A DNA stretch of 64,000 nucleotides from Diphasiastrum complanatum (GCA_029204225.1 CM055102.1:9931456-9995455), one strand, 5' to 3'; shown: positions 34,921-46,033, numbered from the stretch's first letter. A program made the numbers and translations. The notes: generated by a model from the sequence alone, not told the origin.

Positions 34921-36030
34921 ATGTTGGAAGCCAATGATAGGCTTACCTTAAGTAGTTATTCATTGTGGAAAGTGAGGATGAAGTCACTTCTTGAGATGAA
35001 TGATGTTTTGGATATTGTTGTAGGTTTGGAGGAGAGACCAGCAATACAACAAGATCAATTGAGGTATGACAAGAGAGCCAAGAAGGCTCTACACATGATA
35101 TGTTACCAATGAACTTCTCAAGGAAGTTGGTAAGTGCACATCATCTTTGGAAGTTTGGAATTCATTGAAGAAGCTTTGTGAATCCAAGTCTACTTCTAGA
35201 GTGTTGACTCTAAGAAGGCAAATCTTTTCTTGTTTGCAAAAGAATGAAAAAAGTCCAAGTACTTTTGTTCTGAGAATGAAAGCATTGAATGATGAGTTAG
35301 CTTGCATAGATGAAAGCATTAAGGAAGGAGAGCTTATTCAAGTGATTCTTAATGGCTAGTTGGATGCTCATGCTAACATTGTTCAAAGTATTGCTATTCG
35401 AAAGACTTTGCCAAGTTTGATGGATCTTCAAGAGATCTTGATCAATGAGGAATATAGGCTTCAAGCAAGAGGTGGATCTACATCGACACTTCAAGAGGAT
35501 GCTATGTTCATAAAGGGCAAAACCAAAAGTAAGTGGTCTAAAGGGCAAGATCAAAAGGATGCTTTTTCAAGTGGCAAAAAGAAGGATAGATCAAAGCTCA
35601 AGTGCTTCTATTGTGGCATCAAAGGACACTTTGCAAGTGAGTGCTACAGACAAGAGAGATCAAGGAGACAAGCAAGGTAATCTTACTCTTGATGAGGATG
35701 GTTTGCATGTTCAAGATGCAAATGATGATGCTTTTATGATGTCTTCATGTATGCTTGCTAATGATGGAGATCTAGATCCTTGGTGGATTGATAGTGGAGC
35801 AAGTTCACACATGACCTTTCACAAAGAGTACTTTACTTCTTTGTTGGCATATGGAGATGACAAGAGAGTGATCTACACGGCCAATGATGGTGAGTGTGCA
35901 ATCAAAGGGATTGACACAATTCCTATTTCTCTCTCTACGAATAGGAATGTACATTTGGAGGATGTCTTGTTTATTCCATCTATTACCAAGAATTTGCTTA
36001 GTGTGAGTCAAATACTAAAAACTTGTTTTA
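34921..36030 (+). pseudogene. gag-protease of inner Copia
   Basis: The gag N-terminus (LTLSSYSLWKVRMKSLLEMN) is at 34945-35000. The UBN2 core is in frames 35147-35359 (RVLTLRRQIFSCLQKNEKSP) and 35360-35680. There is a CCHC knuckle CFYCGIKGHFASEC (about 35605-35646) and a protease box WWIDSGASSHMTFHKEYF (about 35780-35833). The frame is broken near 35100, 35357 (TAG) and 35645. The protein would end soon after NLLSVSQIL, where a deletion joins it to the 3' LTR. Gag forms particles and the aspartic protease matures the polyprotein in intact relatives. Confidence 0.8.
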
Positions 36031-36604
36031 GACTTAGAGGTTGATTTTTCAAAGTTCATTAGTCTAAATTTCATTTGAATAAACACTTTTTGAAAGTGTG
36101 GGAAAGTTAGAATGCGAGTTTGAGTAGATTCAATTTGAATAGTTGGGTACATTGAATCTAGACCCAAAATTAGTAGGGTTAGCATTTTGGTGGGAAAGCC
36201 AAGTGGCCAAATAGGGTTTGGACCTGTTATAAAAGGATGTAACTTGTGGAGAGAGTGATCTTCTCTCTTGTCTATCTCATTTCAGGATTATACATGGTTC
36301 TCTTGGGTGCTACTATCCATTGGCGCACTATCTTGGTGATTGCTTGCAATTCTATGTGTAGAATGATCTATATTTGTTATTTTTGGATCCACACGTGTGA
36401 AATACAGTAGCTTGCTGGTTTTGTACGGACATCAACAGTACATAATCATTTCATTCAAGTTTGATCAAGTTCTATTGGTGTTTGCATCTCAATTTGTGTG
36501 TAGATGCTGATTTTTCTACATTGGTGAGATTGGTAGTGTATTTCTCTTTCTAACCAAAGATCATTCAATCTCTATTGGATCTTAAGGTTCTGAAATCTTT
36601 CACA

Positions 36605-37636
36605 GTCTGAAGGCTATGAAGATTCCAATAATCAACAGTATGTCTGGCGGTTGCAAAATGCATCTATGGTCTAAAACAAGCATCACGAGCCTGATATAAA
36701 AAGCTTGATGGTCTTCTGAAGTTTTTAGACTTCAATCCTACTCAACCAGACTGCAATGTCTACATTAAAAGATTAGGAAAGGATTTTGTGATACTGACCA
36801 TTTTCGTGGATGTTTCGCTGATGATAGAAAATTCCTTGATGCTGATCAAAGACACGAAGAGTCAGATTTCTGAAAGCTACGAAATCACAAAACTTGGAGA
36901 AGCAACGAAATGCCTAGGCTGGAAATCAGAAGAGATCGAACAAAGGGAGAAATGCACTTGAGTCAGTCAGAATATGCCAGAAAAGTGCTGAAGCAGTACC
37001 ACATGATGAACTGCAAAGAGAAGGCCACACAAATGATAGTTGGAGCCAAGCTCACGAAGTAGGATTGCCCAAAAACGGAAGAGGAAGAACAGAAGATGGC
37101 AGGTATACCCTACCAGAACTTAATCGGTAGTCAAGAAAAAGGATTTGAGCTGCACCGCTACAGTGATGCAAGCTGGGCGAGCTACAAAGATGACAACAAG
37201 TCCATTACTGGAGATGTACAATAGCGTGCGGAGCTACAATCAGCTGGATATGCAAAAAAACAAACCTTGGTGGCTCAATCCTCTTGCGAAGCTGAATATG
37301 TCGCAGCTTCAAAGGTCGCGAATGAGGTAGTGTGGCTGCAGATGATGTTGGAAGCCATTGAGATTCCACAAGAAGGGGCAAACACGATGATGATGGACTC
37401 TCAGAGTGGCATCTATCTGTCCCAGGATCCTGTCTTCCATTCAAAGACAAAGCACATACCTCTGAAGTACCATCACATTTGAGATTTAATCTCGAAAGAA
37501 GAGCTCCAAGTCGAGTATATAAAGTCTAAAGACGTGATTGTAGATCTGCTCACGAAACCGCTCGACAAGCCACTCTTTGCCAAGCAAAGAAAAACAATTG
37601 GATTAAACTTACAAAGCTGCAAGGTTCAAGAGGGAG
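36605..37636 (+). pseudogene. RT (3' part) and RNase H of middle Copia, broken
   Basis: It continues the RT interrupted at 33670: ASMV-stop-NKHHEPD corresponds to the YGLKQASRAWY motif. The active-site box YVDD reads FVDV at about 36805-36816, so the second catalytic aspartate is valine. RNase H follows with YSDASWASYKDDNKSITG (about 37160), SSCEAEYVAASKVANEVVWL (about 37276-37335) and SKTKHIPLKYHHI (about 37440). DLLTKPLDKPLFAKQ is near 37545. Stops occur at 37065, 37222 and 37482. A polypurine run before 37637 primes plus-strand synthesis in this family. Confidence 0.85.
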
Positions 37637-38662
37637 TGTAAGAAATGGTGAACTCCTGCAACTTTGTCGCAGCACGAACAAGAAACGAAGGTTGAACGAG
37701 AACAATTCGTGACAGTCAACGTCTCTTCACTTGAAGCACAAATGATTCGTGAATCGTAAACATACATACCTCAAGGACCGCAAACCGCAAAGTGGCGCAA
37801 AACAAAAAAACTATGAAAGAAACGAAAAGAACGAAAGCAAACGAGAGATTACGAAACAAATGAAGGAGAATCTTTCGCGCTGCCAGCTGGCAGCTCAACG
37901 GGCTTGGAGTCGTAGACTTCACGCCCAGGTGAAACAAGAGGCAATGACGGAGACTAACTAACTAGCTGATTAGCGTTAACTAGTCTTATGATTCTACGTA
38001 GCTATCTTGTAAACTCCACACTGTGGAGGTATAAACTATCCTTCTTGGATCATAACTAGTAATCTGAATAGAGAGATGATAGAGAGAGACGTAGGGAGTA
38101 GAGCAGAAAAGTAAAAATACTAGAGTTGTGCATGAAAGTTTGCCAACGAGCAGAACACAACGAAAGAGTAGAGTGTCTAGGTATCCATAATGAATAAGTC
38201 AGCATGCATCATTCTCGAAACAATAATCAAGAGTGATCTTTTAGGATCCTTGACAAGACAAGGAGGTATCATATACTATTGTTCCTCCTAACCAAAGGAA
38301 TTCAACATCAAAACCATGCACTAGTCAACGATACACTATTCTGCACAGGAGAGAGGCGCAAGACTCCACTCCACAACACATAATAAGGGGCTCGAGTTTT
38401 AATTGCGGAGAACCCTGACTCCGCCAACGAGCGAGACACTGACGATCTCGCTCTAAAATTAAACTGATAATACAGTCGCTCTATTTTCGTGCATCTCCTT
38501 GTCTTGTGCTGTGTGTCTTGATTGCTAGAATAGAATGTGTTCTGTGATGTGCAGTCGCATGTCTAGGATCCTGTAAAAGCTTCCGCGCGATTAAGAAGAC
38601 GAAAACGAAAATGAAACAGTTTCGCTTTTGCGAAACCCAACAGAGTTTTTCGCTTCGCGACA
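37637..38662 (+). repeat. 3' LTR of middle Copia, carrying a 238-bp insertion
   Basis: It is homologous to 30039-30871, but 38178-38415 has no counterpart in the 5' LTR (after GAGTGTC, before ACTCCGCC). The rest agrees closely. The insertion has no obvious inverted ends or target duplication. Confidence 0.85.
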
Positions 38663-40209
38663 AGATTGATCATAAAGTAGCTTCAAACTACTATAGTTGA
38701 GGTGACCAAAATGCTCATGCCATAAGATACTTTGATGATCCTCATGTGTTACATTAGCATGATGTCATGATTCAGCCTCAAGCATATACAATTTGTTATC
38801 ACACCTGGAGCCTTTTGCAACAATATTGAAACAATCATTAACATCTTTGACAAAGAAGTTATCTTTAAAGAATTCAACTTTAAATCCTTGATCTGCTAGG
38901 CATCCTACAGATAGTAAATTTTTTGCGAGATTGGGAACCAGTAGTGCATTCTTAACATTAGCACTTCGACTTGAAGTGAGTTTATTTTGACATTACCAAC
39001 TCCTTCAATATTATGGGTGCTATTATCACCCAATATAACTTTATTCTTATTAGAGTCATTTTCAAAATCAGTCATCCATTTTCTATGTGACGTCATATGT
39101 GAAGAAGCTCCGGAATCAAGATACCATACATCTTGACCTGATTTAGACTCAAAAGCCATAAAAGAGCACTCTTCTTTATCACTCTCTTTTCTAGCAAAGT
39201 TAGAAGAATCTGATTCTTGCTTATCAGATTGCTTATTGAACTTACCGTTCTTGGAATAAGATCCCTTGCCTTTTCCTTTAATATTAGCAGCAACTTGTTT
39301 GATTCTATATTCATTCTGATAATGTCCTTCTTTTGCACAATAGAAACAAGGACCTTTCTTCTTATTCTTTTGAGAACTGGATGAATTGGTAGAATTCTCA
39401 CCTGTGTGTTCACCTTGTTGTTGAACAGAATTCTTGGAAGAGTCATTATTTCTCTCTCTCCCTCTTCCTTGCTTTCGACCTCTCCCTCGAGAGTTAGTAG
39501 ATCTGGCCATCAAAGCTTGATCTTCACTTTTGGAACCTTTGGAGTAACCTTTTCGCATTGATTCTTCTTGCATAAGGATTCCTGAAAACTCATCGAAAGT
39601 AAGTTGTTTCTCCCTCACCATCAAGGTAGTCACAAGGTAGCGATAAGTGGATGGAAGTGCATTCATTACCACAGTCATTACATCAACTTCAGAAACTGGT
39701 TCGTTAACTGCTGTTAATTGCTCACACACTTCTTTGACCTTCGTCAAGAATGGTTGTACTGATTCATTTTCAGACATCTTAAGGGTGAGTAGACTTTTCT
39801 TAAGAAACAATACCCTCGTCACATTAGTAGCCTCAAACATTTTTTGTAAGATAGACCATGCTTCACTAGGTTTAGTAGTGGATGCAATATGCGGAATTAT
39901 GTGGTCTTGAACCAACATATTGATCATGCATAGGGCTTTTGTTGCCCTATGATCCCATTCATTCCGACTCATGAGGAAATCCTCATAGCTAGGTTGAGTG
40001 ATCCCATTACTAGTTGAGGTTTCCTCCTTAATAGAGGTCGTATCTTTAGTGGGTGAACGAAACATCACAGGATGTTCGTCTTCACCTATGGTAATCTGCC
40101 ACAGATCTTTCATGAGCAAGAGGTTTTTCATTTTAAATTTCCATATAGTATAATTTTTGCCACTTAATTTGCTGCTTTTCGGCATCAAAAGAGTGTCACG
40201 GTCGCCCAT
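38663..40209 (-). mobile_element. Outer Copia element, right part: gag-protease (minus)
   Basis: The long frame 40209-38905 (434 codons) starts MGDRDTLLMPKSSKLSGKNY and contains the gag N-terminal tryptophan motif (YTIWKFKMKNLLLMKDLW), UBN2 core (MFEATNVTRVLFLKKSLLTL), an RS/K-rich linker and a CCHC-like knuckle CFYCAKEGHYQNEY whose last cysteine is tyrosine. The protease box is VWYLDSGASSHMTSHRKW. Downstream to 38663 the frame is shifted, but it leads to the GAG-pre-integrase HEHFGHLNYSSLK segment, which is continued at 30038 once the middle element is removed. The gag frame is the longest intact one in the window. No 5' LTR was recognised to the right. Confidence 0.88.
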
Positions 40210-40989
40210 TTTAACAACTAAACAATGTTAAATCACGTACTTGCAGGAGAGGGCATAAGACGTCATCGCAAATAGGAAATAACAAAGTTTAGTTAACAAA
40301 ATGGAAGATTATCCTTAGAAATTTTAAACGTGACTAGCTTCAATTGACCAAAACTTTTTCTGCCAAATTCCGTTTTGAAATATTTTTGGTTCAAAACGTA
40401 GCTTACCAGGTAACAAGAGATTATATGGTTTTCGTTTGAACAGAAACGGACTGTCCACATGAAATTAAGCCTCTGTTTTTTGTTCTCCACATTTTTTGAC
40501 ACAGAGGGATAGTCCTAAGATTGAAGAGTGGCCCTTAGGGACCCAATCCCAATTTTTTTTAGAAGTGACCGTTAAAACTTTGAAAAAGGTAACCGTCAAA
40601 GAAATTACCTTTGCATTTTCATGGGCACCCGAAACTTCGTCGGTACCGTCACTCTCGTTTTGCCTCCAACGTTCTCCTTCACGTGTCAGCCAAGAAAAAT
40701 GAAAGCTTCTTCTTCACGCTGACATTAGAGGATCGTTGTAATGCTGGCTTCTCTGGAAATCTGCCCAAATCGAACAGGCAACGAAGATTACTTTCTTCTT
40801 CACACGTCCATTCTTCACATGGATCAGGATCGCGATTTACTGCACCTCTCAATTGTTTGCATCAATCTCAAGCATCAAATGTTTGCATCAATCTCAGTTC
40901 CAACGCCCCATTTGTGGCAGGCATTATAACAGTCGTTTGGATCTGCGATGGAGGCCTTCACGTTTTCAGCTTCAAGTAGGAATTAATGT

Positions 40990-41312
40990 AAAGGACACAG
41001 ATTGCGATTGATGGAGCAGGGCGCAATGATCAAGAGGGGCCCATCACCAGCGTGGGCTGGGCTCCTGATGGCAGACACATTGCATTTGGATTAAACAACA
41101 TTGAAGTCCAAATCTGGGATTCATTCTCTCTTCATCAGATCATTGAAGAGCCATATTGTTTGGCTGTGTAGTGGAGCTTCGCACTGCCATGAGCCAGCGA
41201 GCTATCTACAAAAGCCATCTGAGTCTAGGTTGCGTTGTAGAAAATGGCGGTTGTTCTGCAGATTGCTTGCTTCGGCTGCTTGAAGAAACCATCTGTTTGT
41301 GGGAAATGCTTT
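40990..41312 (+). pseudogene. CDC20/FIZZY-type WD40 pseudogene fragment
   Basis: About 41007-41140 reads [20 protein letters not shown] then [10 protein letters not shown]. This is the diagnostic WD repeat of CDC20-family activators of the anaphase-promoting complex ([29 protein letters not shown]). About 41255-41300 resembles the last WD repeat of the family (ASAAGDETLRLW), reading SAA-frameshift-EETICLWEM. The repeats between them are missing, and there are stops and frameshifts. A PNRTGNEDYFLL segment near 40755 may derive from the family's PNRSAMDFD motif. No introns were seen between the parts, so it may be a processed copy, but it is too decayed to be sure. Confidence 0.65.
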
Positions 41313-41447
41313 CTTGCAGCAAGTTTGTGGGATTCAAACACTCCACCAATCAATGCATACAAGCAAATACCATACATTAACCATGCATTATTTGGCATTC
41401 ACACATCTGCACACAAGCATTCACATCCTCTCTTTTCTACAAGGATT

Positions 41448-42234
41448 GAAGCATGGCAGCCATTCGAACAGTTCCATGACAATTCTATTGTTTTTGATGA
41501 TTCATTTTAGATCAATCAGTAAGATCAAGTCGACGTAGCACCAGACACCATTATGGTCTCTCATGTTGTTCCATCTTTAAAGTAGTTCGACACCATGGCG
41601 CCAGAAGGATTTGAATAACAAGATGTTTTTGGAGAAGAAGAACTGGCCAGACACCAGAGCCAAACCAGCACAATACCCACAAGTGCTGCTCCTGCTGTTC
41701 TTGCTACAACCCAAGTGGATTCTGGTGACACATTAGGTTTAGTCTCAAACCTTGCATGAGTGATCCACCAGACCATGCTCGATGAAAAGAAAGACATGGA
41801 TAAACGAATATCAGAGCTGGGTATCGAGAATACACTGATAAGTCAGAAGGTTATTCAGTTGAATCGTGAGCTCAATATTGCCAAGCAACATGAGGCAAAA
41901 TCTGAAGCTGAACTGAAGAAAGCCCAACAAACAGCTGATGTTCTTGAAGGCTACATGGGAACTCTTCAAGATGCATTGCCAACTGCACAAGATCAAGTGG
42001 ACAAGGCTATGCAAGATGTTAAACAACAGGTCTTGCTGTTGGCTGGTCAATTGGATATGGCCGATGAATGCGAACGTCTTCAAGGTGAATTGGATGCGAA
42101 CACCCTTGAACGCGATTCTTATTTGTAGACACAAGTGCCTGATTGTCCAGTCACATCCTCTACCATGAGCAATTTTTGTCTCCACATTCCAATGAGTGGT
42201 TTCAGAATCGGCCATCTACAAGTGATTTGACCTA
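41448..42234 (+). pseudogene. Coiled-coil ORF with six in-frame stops, origin unknown
   Basis: One frame stays protein-like for about 260 codons (EAWQPFEQFHDNSIVFDDSF through QSQTSTIPTSAAPAVLAT to a long coiled coil). The stops are TAG, TAA or TGA codons that are each one C-to-T step from CAG, CAA or CGA. The coiled coil (41760-42125) has heptad-like leucines: MDKRISELGIENTLISQKVI, ELKKAQQTADVLEGYMGTLQ, LAGQLDMADECERLQGELDA. No catalytic motif is present. It lies in the same orientation after the CDC20-like fragment but is not part of that family. It may be an accessory ORF of a retrotransposon or a decayed host gene. Confidence 0.4.
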
Positions 42235-42869
42235 AAATGACTTTTAGATCACAAAGAAGGAACCCAAGAGGTGATATTCGTCTAAAGGGCTTATTTTCTT
42301 AGTTTGAAGAAATGGTTCAAAATCTCTTGGTGCCTCTAACTTGTCATTTTTTCTCCATTTGGGGCCATCTGAAAGCCATTTTCCTCCAAAATTAAGGGTA
42401 GAAAGGAATGTTGCTAGCCAAATTTTTGACACAAAAAATCGGGCTAATTTTAATGGAAATCAGTTATAGAATCGGTTGGTAAACAATTGTATGTTAGAGA
42501 ATTCTATAAAGTTTGATACAGAATATAAGACAGACAAGGGTCCTAGCCCGTCCTTAAAGTGGCTAGACACCTTATTAGATAGTAGGCAATAGACTATTGT
42601 AACGGTCTCAAGAACTGTCAAAAACATCTAATATATGTCATTTTCTGTAATACTGAGCGAAAAATGCCAATTTATCTAGAAAAAGGTCCCAGGCTGCCTA
42701 GGCCTTAGAGTTGGCCCTTCTAAAATTCATGACGACCTTAAAATTGGTTCGTAGAATATTTTGTCATTCCAACCATAATGCCGTTATTTACCATGTATTG
42801 AAATATTTATGCTAATGAAAAAACCGAGTATTGTGTTTTTAGGATTGCCACTCAGTTGGGGATGAATGA

Positions 42870-43259
42870 GGACTTAGTTACCAGTCACCAAAATGGCAAG
42901 CACAAGAAGAAGTTGACATATATGAAAGCCAAAGCAAACAATCCCCACAAGAACGAGAAGTCATAATGGGGGCCCTAGAAAACTCTTTAAGAGAAATAAA
43001 ATTTCACTCTTCATTGTCAGAAGCTTACTGGGCAAGTACTGGCAATAACTGCCATAATGAACTTGCCAACCCTTTAGAAGCCTTTGCAAATAAGCACGTG
43101 TCTGAACTAGCTATGTGTCAAAGAGTGAAAGGTTGGAAATCATTGAGAAAGTTTGGCAAAATCCATCTTTTAGCCACGTGTCATGATTTCAATGGAAAAA
43201 TTACTATAATCATCATAAAGAAAAAAAGAGAGAGTGAAAAAGTGATCATCATTAGATAA
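42870..43259 (+). CDS. Unrecognised ORF, about 129 codons
   Basis: The frame is open from after TGA 42867-42869 to TAA at 43257. It reads YQSPKWQAQEEVDIYESQSK, MGALENSLREIKFHSSLSEA, ELANPLEAFANKHVSELAMC, then a lysine/isoleucine-rich end (KITIIIIKKKRE) that is probably non-coding. The first ATG is 42966. There are no known motifs. It may be the tail of a retrotransposon ORF upstream of the LTR-like region to the right. Confidence 0.25.
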   Translation, partial: GLSYQSPKWQAQEEVDIYESQSKQSPQEREVIMGALENSLREIKFHSSLSEAYWASTGNNCHNELANPLEAFANKHVSELAMCQRVKGWKSLRKFGKIHLLATCHDFNGKITIIIIKKKRESEKVIIIR

Positions 43260-43393
43260 AAAGGTGAAAGTACCAAGAGAAAAAGCAAAGGCCCAACACA
43301 TCCAAGACACATGGCAAAGAGGGAACATGAAGAGCAATGAAAAATGCAAGAAAGGCAGATTAGCAAAATGAAAGGGACCTTCTAGTTCACCAT

Positions 43394-43403
43394 TATAAAA
43401 GGG
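43394..43403 (+). promoter_or_regulatory. Possible TATA box
   Basis: TATAAAAGGG follows CACCAT, in a region leading to a Copia primer site at 45056 and gag start at 45240. It may be the promoter of the corresponding LTR, whose limits I could not define. Confidence 0.3.
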
Positions 43404-45055
43404 TGGGGGGGCAAAAACAAGACTAGCATTTTACCTTCCTAGCAAGCTATCAGACCTGTGAATTGATGGCCGGAGGCTTACGCTCCATCTCCATCACGTT
43501 TGAAGCTATTTTAACTTCTACAAACCAAGAAAACTTCGTTCTTAGCCTATACTGCTTCTTAGGACGAGTATGAATGCTTCACGGAAGTCTAATAGGGAAT
43601 TTAAAACTATTGGTAACAACATCAGTTTTGGGCTTAGGGAGGTGTTTACATGATTTTTGATCACATGTCATATTAGAAGTTCTGATGCTCTGTTCTCACA
43701 CGTGTGAAGCCTAGTTGGTGGGCTGATGTATCGAGTGTCTTGATCACTTGGTCTTTACAGTGCCTAATTTGGTGCAATGTAGTCAAAGTTATGGCCGTTC
43801 GAAATTTTGGCAGTTTTGTGAGCAAAATTGGCAAAATCCGCAATTGTTCTGGTTGCATGCTAGTCTTTTTCCTAATTTGTGGTACAGTGCTTGCATGTTG
43901 ATTTTGAGAGTGTTTCTGACATGCATGAAGGATTTACAATCGATTTGAGTGGTCATACGCATGTGCTTTGATGGTTGAGTCACAAATCTGGGATGTTGGC
44001 TGACAAATTCTATAAAACTGAGGTTTACGTAAAAAATTCTTTAATGACGTTTGGTAACCGATGTAGTGTGCTTTGCATGCCAGTTGGACATAGGTTTAGT
44101 GACATTAGAAATCAAATAGTATTTCGATTTTTCGATTTCTATTGCCTATTGTAGTGATAATATTTTCGTCAGAATTTTTGAATTACGTAAATTGTGCCAG
44201 AAATTGAGTTTTTTTTTTTTTTCAAAAATTCGAAATTTCAGTCATTTTCTCGTTATCTATGGAATGATGGAACATCTAGAATCAATGGAGTATTTTAGTA
44301 CCTGGTCATGATATGGGAAAAAGAAAACCATTGATAAAATGTGGAGTATTTTGGAAAATTTTGAGGTTTAATCTAGACCCCAATGTGGTATCTCACTATT
44401 TACAAAATCGAAAACTCTCAAATCTATTTATCACTTTCTTAATTAATCCTTTTTTTCTTAGTAATTTCTCAAATATAAGACATCAGATTGGTTTATATGA
44501 TTCTTTCCAGCATGAAGCTATTCTTCAAAAATATTGCTATATCATATGAATTACTAGTTGTGTAAATAGACTTGGAATTTAGATAATTATAGGGTCAAAG
44601 TGTTTCAATTTCTTAAACCTAGGATATCTCTTTAGCATAAATGGATTTCATAGGAATGATAGTACTATCACTTGGGTTGAAAATATTTGAATATTCTTGG
44701 CTGAATTTCGACCCTCTGATGTGATTCGACCCGTTGAGGTTATGACTCATTTTTCGAGTCAATATCGATTTTCTGGTTTTCGATCATGGAGTCTTTTTTG
44801 ATACATGGATTGAAAATTTCTTGAGCTTTCCCCTTTGTCTGATAATTCAATTCTTCATTGTTTGGCTACATAATCACTTTAGCTCTGATGATCTTTAAGT
44901 TAGTTGCTAAAAGATTAAACGTGACTCTTGTCATTATGTTTTGTTCAAAATTGATAGACACAGTCATGCATTAGGAAAGTAGGCTCACTCCGCTGCGCGA
45001 TAAGTTGTTCACAAGCTTTGACTTGTTGTCATTGCATTATCACCTCTTTCCAACA

Positions 45056-45067
45056 TAGTATCAGAGC
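45056..45067 (+). other. Primer binding site of a Copia-type element
   Basis: TAGTATCAGAGC differs by one base from TGGTATCAGAGC and lies 173 bp before a gag ATG. The LTR should end just before it, near ACAACATA. Confidence 0.6.
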
Positions 45068-45239
45068 GATTTGTTATACCAGGGCTCTAATACTTGATAT
45101 CTTTTGCGATATCAAATCGATATCATATTCTTCAATTTGTGGTATCAAATTTCAATGACAAATAGTCGGTTTCCAATTGTAGTGCAACACAATATCTCTC
45201 TCTTAACGTCATCGATAGATCGACAGACTAAAGTTCCAA

Positions 45240-45620
45240 ATGAATTCTCAGAGTAAAGCCAGTCTTATCACAGACAAGCTGAATGGATCCAATTACTACT
45301 TGTGGAAATTTAGGATGACATGGTATTGTCCCAAGCATTGAGCATAGTATCTGAAAATTTTGGTACATGGGTATCTCACCTTATTAGAAATCGGTTGATG
45401 ATGCTCTTAGTATTGAACACTTTAGAAGGAAAAATTGAGAGCCACTCCATCCTGGATCATGAAAGCAATTGCAGAAAAACATCTATGAGATCTAACGACG
45501 AAGTTGATGAAACCATTGATCTATTTCTTGTGGATCTCCTCAATGATGAAGATGATACACAACTAGGATACCTCTGGGCCAGGAGAATCAGAAATGAATG
45601 AAGTAGACCCTGAAGAAAAA
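45240..45620 (+). pseudogene. Copia-type gag start, frameshifted
   Basis: ATG 45240 opens MNSQSKASLITDKLNGSNYY then LWKFRMT, the conserved Copia gag N-terminus. A frameshift at about 45320 moves the protein-like sequence into the next frame (ALSIVSENFGTWVSHLI, ending at TGA 45599), then to a third frame (EVDPEEKHIILVEGPSNRGY). The position right after a primer site fits gag. The downstream sequence does not match gag and leads to the acidic UIM-like ORF. Confidence 0.6.
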
Positions 45621-45729
45621 CACATCATATTAGTTGAAGGACCTTCAAATAGAGGATACTTAAGCCTTGATTGAACTCGAGACTCCAAGGGTAAGTCCAA
45701 CATAAACATTACCAAATCCGCACATAGCT

Positions 45730-46033
45730 ATGCTTTTAGAGGTGAATGTGGAAGAAGATCTCTCTAACCTTTGTAGAACTATAGAACTCTCATTACAAGA
45801 AGTTGCCTTACTAGCTATCATGCTAGCTCCTTCTATAGAGAGACCATTGGAACAACAGTTGCTAGATCCTAAATAGTGTCACCCTTGGAGCTTTCTTTGT
45901 TAGAATGTGGACCATTAAGTTTTGGCATAAACCAAGAAGACATGGACTTTGACCTGAAATTAGCGCTAGCACTTTCATTGTCAGAATGTAAAACATCAGC
46001 ATTTATAAGAAACAAATTTGAGATTATGCTAAA
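45730..46033 (+). pseudogene. UIM-like acidic ORF, 5' part (split by an LTR insertion)
   Basis: 45730-45876 reads MLLEVNVEEDLSNLCRTIEL SLQE and onward. 45876-46033, in the next frame, reads VSPLELSLLECGPLSFGINQ EDMDFDLKLALALSLSE and onward. Two stretches fit the ubiquitin-interacting-motif pattern (acidic-hydrophobic-x-x-A-x-x-x-S-x-x-E): LKLALALSLSE preceded by EDMDFD is canonical, and LCRTIELSLQE preceded by EED has T in place of A. A third half-motif (LELSLLE) lies between. UIMs are single helices that bind ubiquitin; that function is inferred from the pattern only. The frame continues exactly at 50839 after the 46034-50838 insertion. Confidence 0.45.

Larger units (their letters stand above)
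33671..36604 (+). mobile_element. Inner Copia element (plus), gag-protease only; TSD GTCTG
   Basis: The 5' LTR is 33671-34318 (TGTGAAAGAT...TCTTTCACA), followed by primer site TGGTATCAGAGC at 34319. The 3' LTR runs from about 36020 to 36604 and lacks its first 65 bp or so. GTCTG at 33666-33670 and 36605-36609 is the target-site duplication. The element sits in the RT of the middle Copia between the codons for EEIFMKQS and EGYED. Integrase, RT and RNase H are gone. The internal sequence stops after the GAG-pre-integrase start (NLLSVSQIL) and passes straight into the 3' LTR at AACTTGTTTTAGAC. It needs another element for movement. Confidence 0.92.
30039..38662 (+). mobile_element. Middle Copia element (plus), inserted in the outer Copia; TSD AGATT
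   Basis: The 5' LTR is 30039-30871 and the 3' LTR 37637-38662, both TG...CGCGACA. Flanking AGATT at 30034-30038 and 38663-38667 is the target-site duplication. Removing the element restores the GAG-pre-integrase reading frame of the outer Copia. Internal order is gag (30937-31480), two CCHC-like knuckles (CMHCQKKGHSAYDC at about 31664), protease (DSGATSHIT at about 31849), integrase (32230-33000), RT (33334-33675 and 36605-36900), RNase H (37110-37590) and polypurine run AGAGGGAG before 37637. Defects: the integrase segment after VCG is deleted, the integrase catalytic glutamate is replaced (GIAKRRNR), the RT box reads FVDV, and there are many stops. An inner element occupies 33671-36604. Confidence 0.92.

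Noticed and set aside
41448-42234. The idea that U-to-C RNA editing repairs the stops
   Set aside because: Such editing is known from organelles of some plants, and this is nuclear transposon-rich DNA. Methylation-driven C-to-T decay is simpler.
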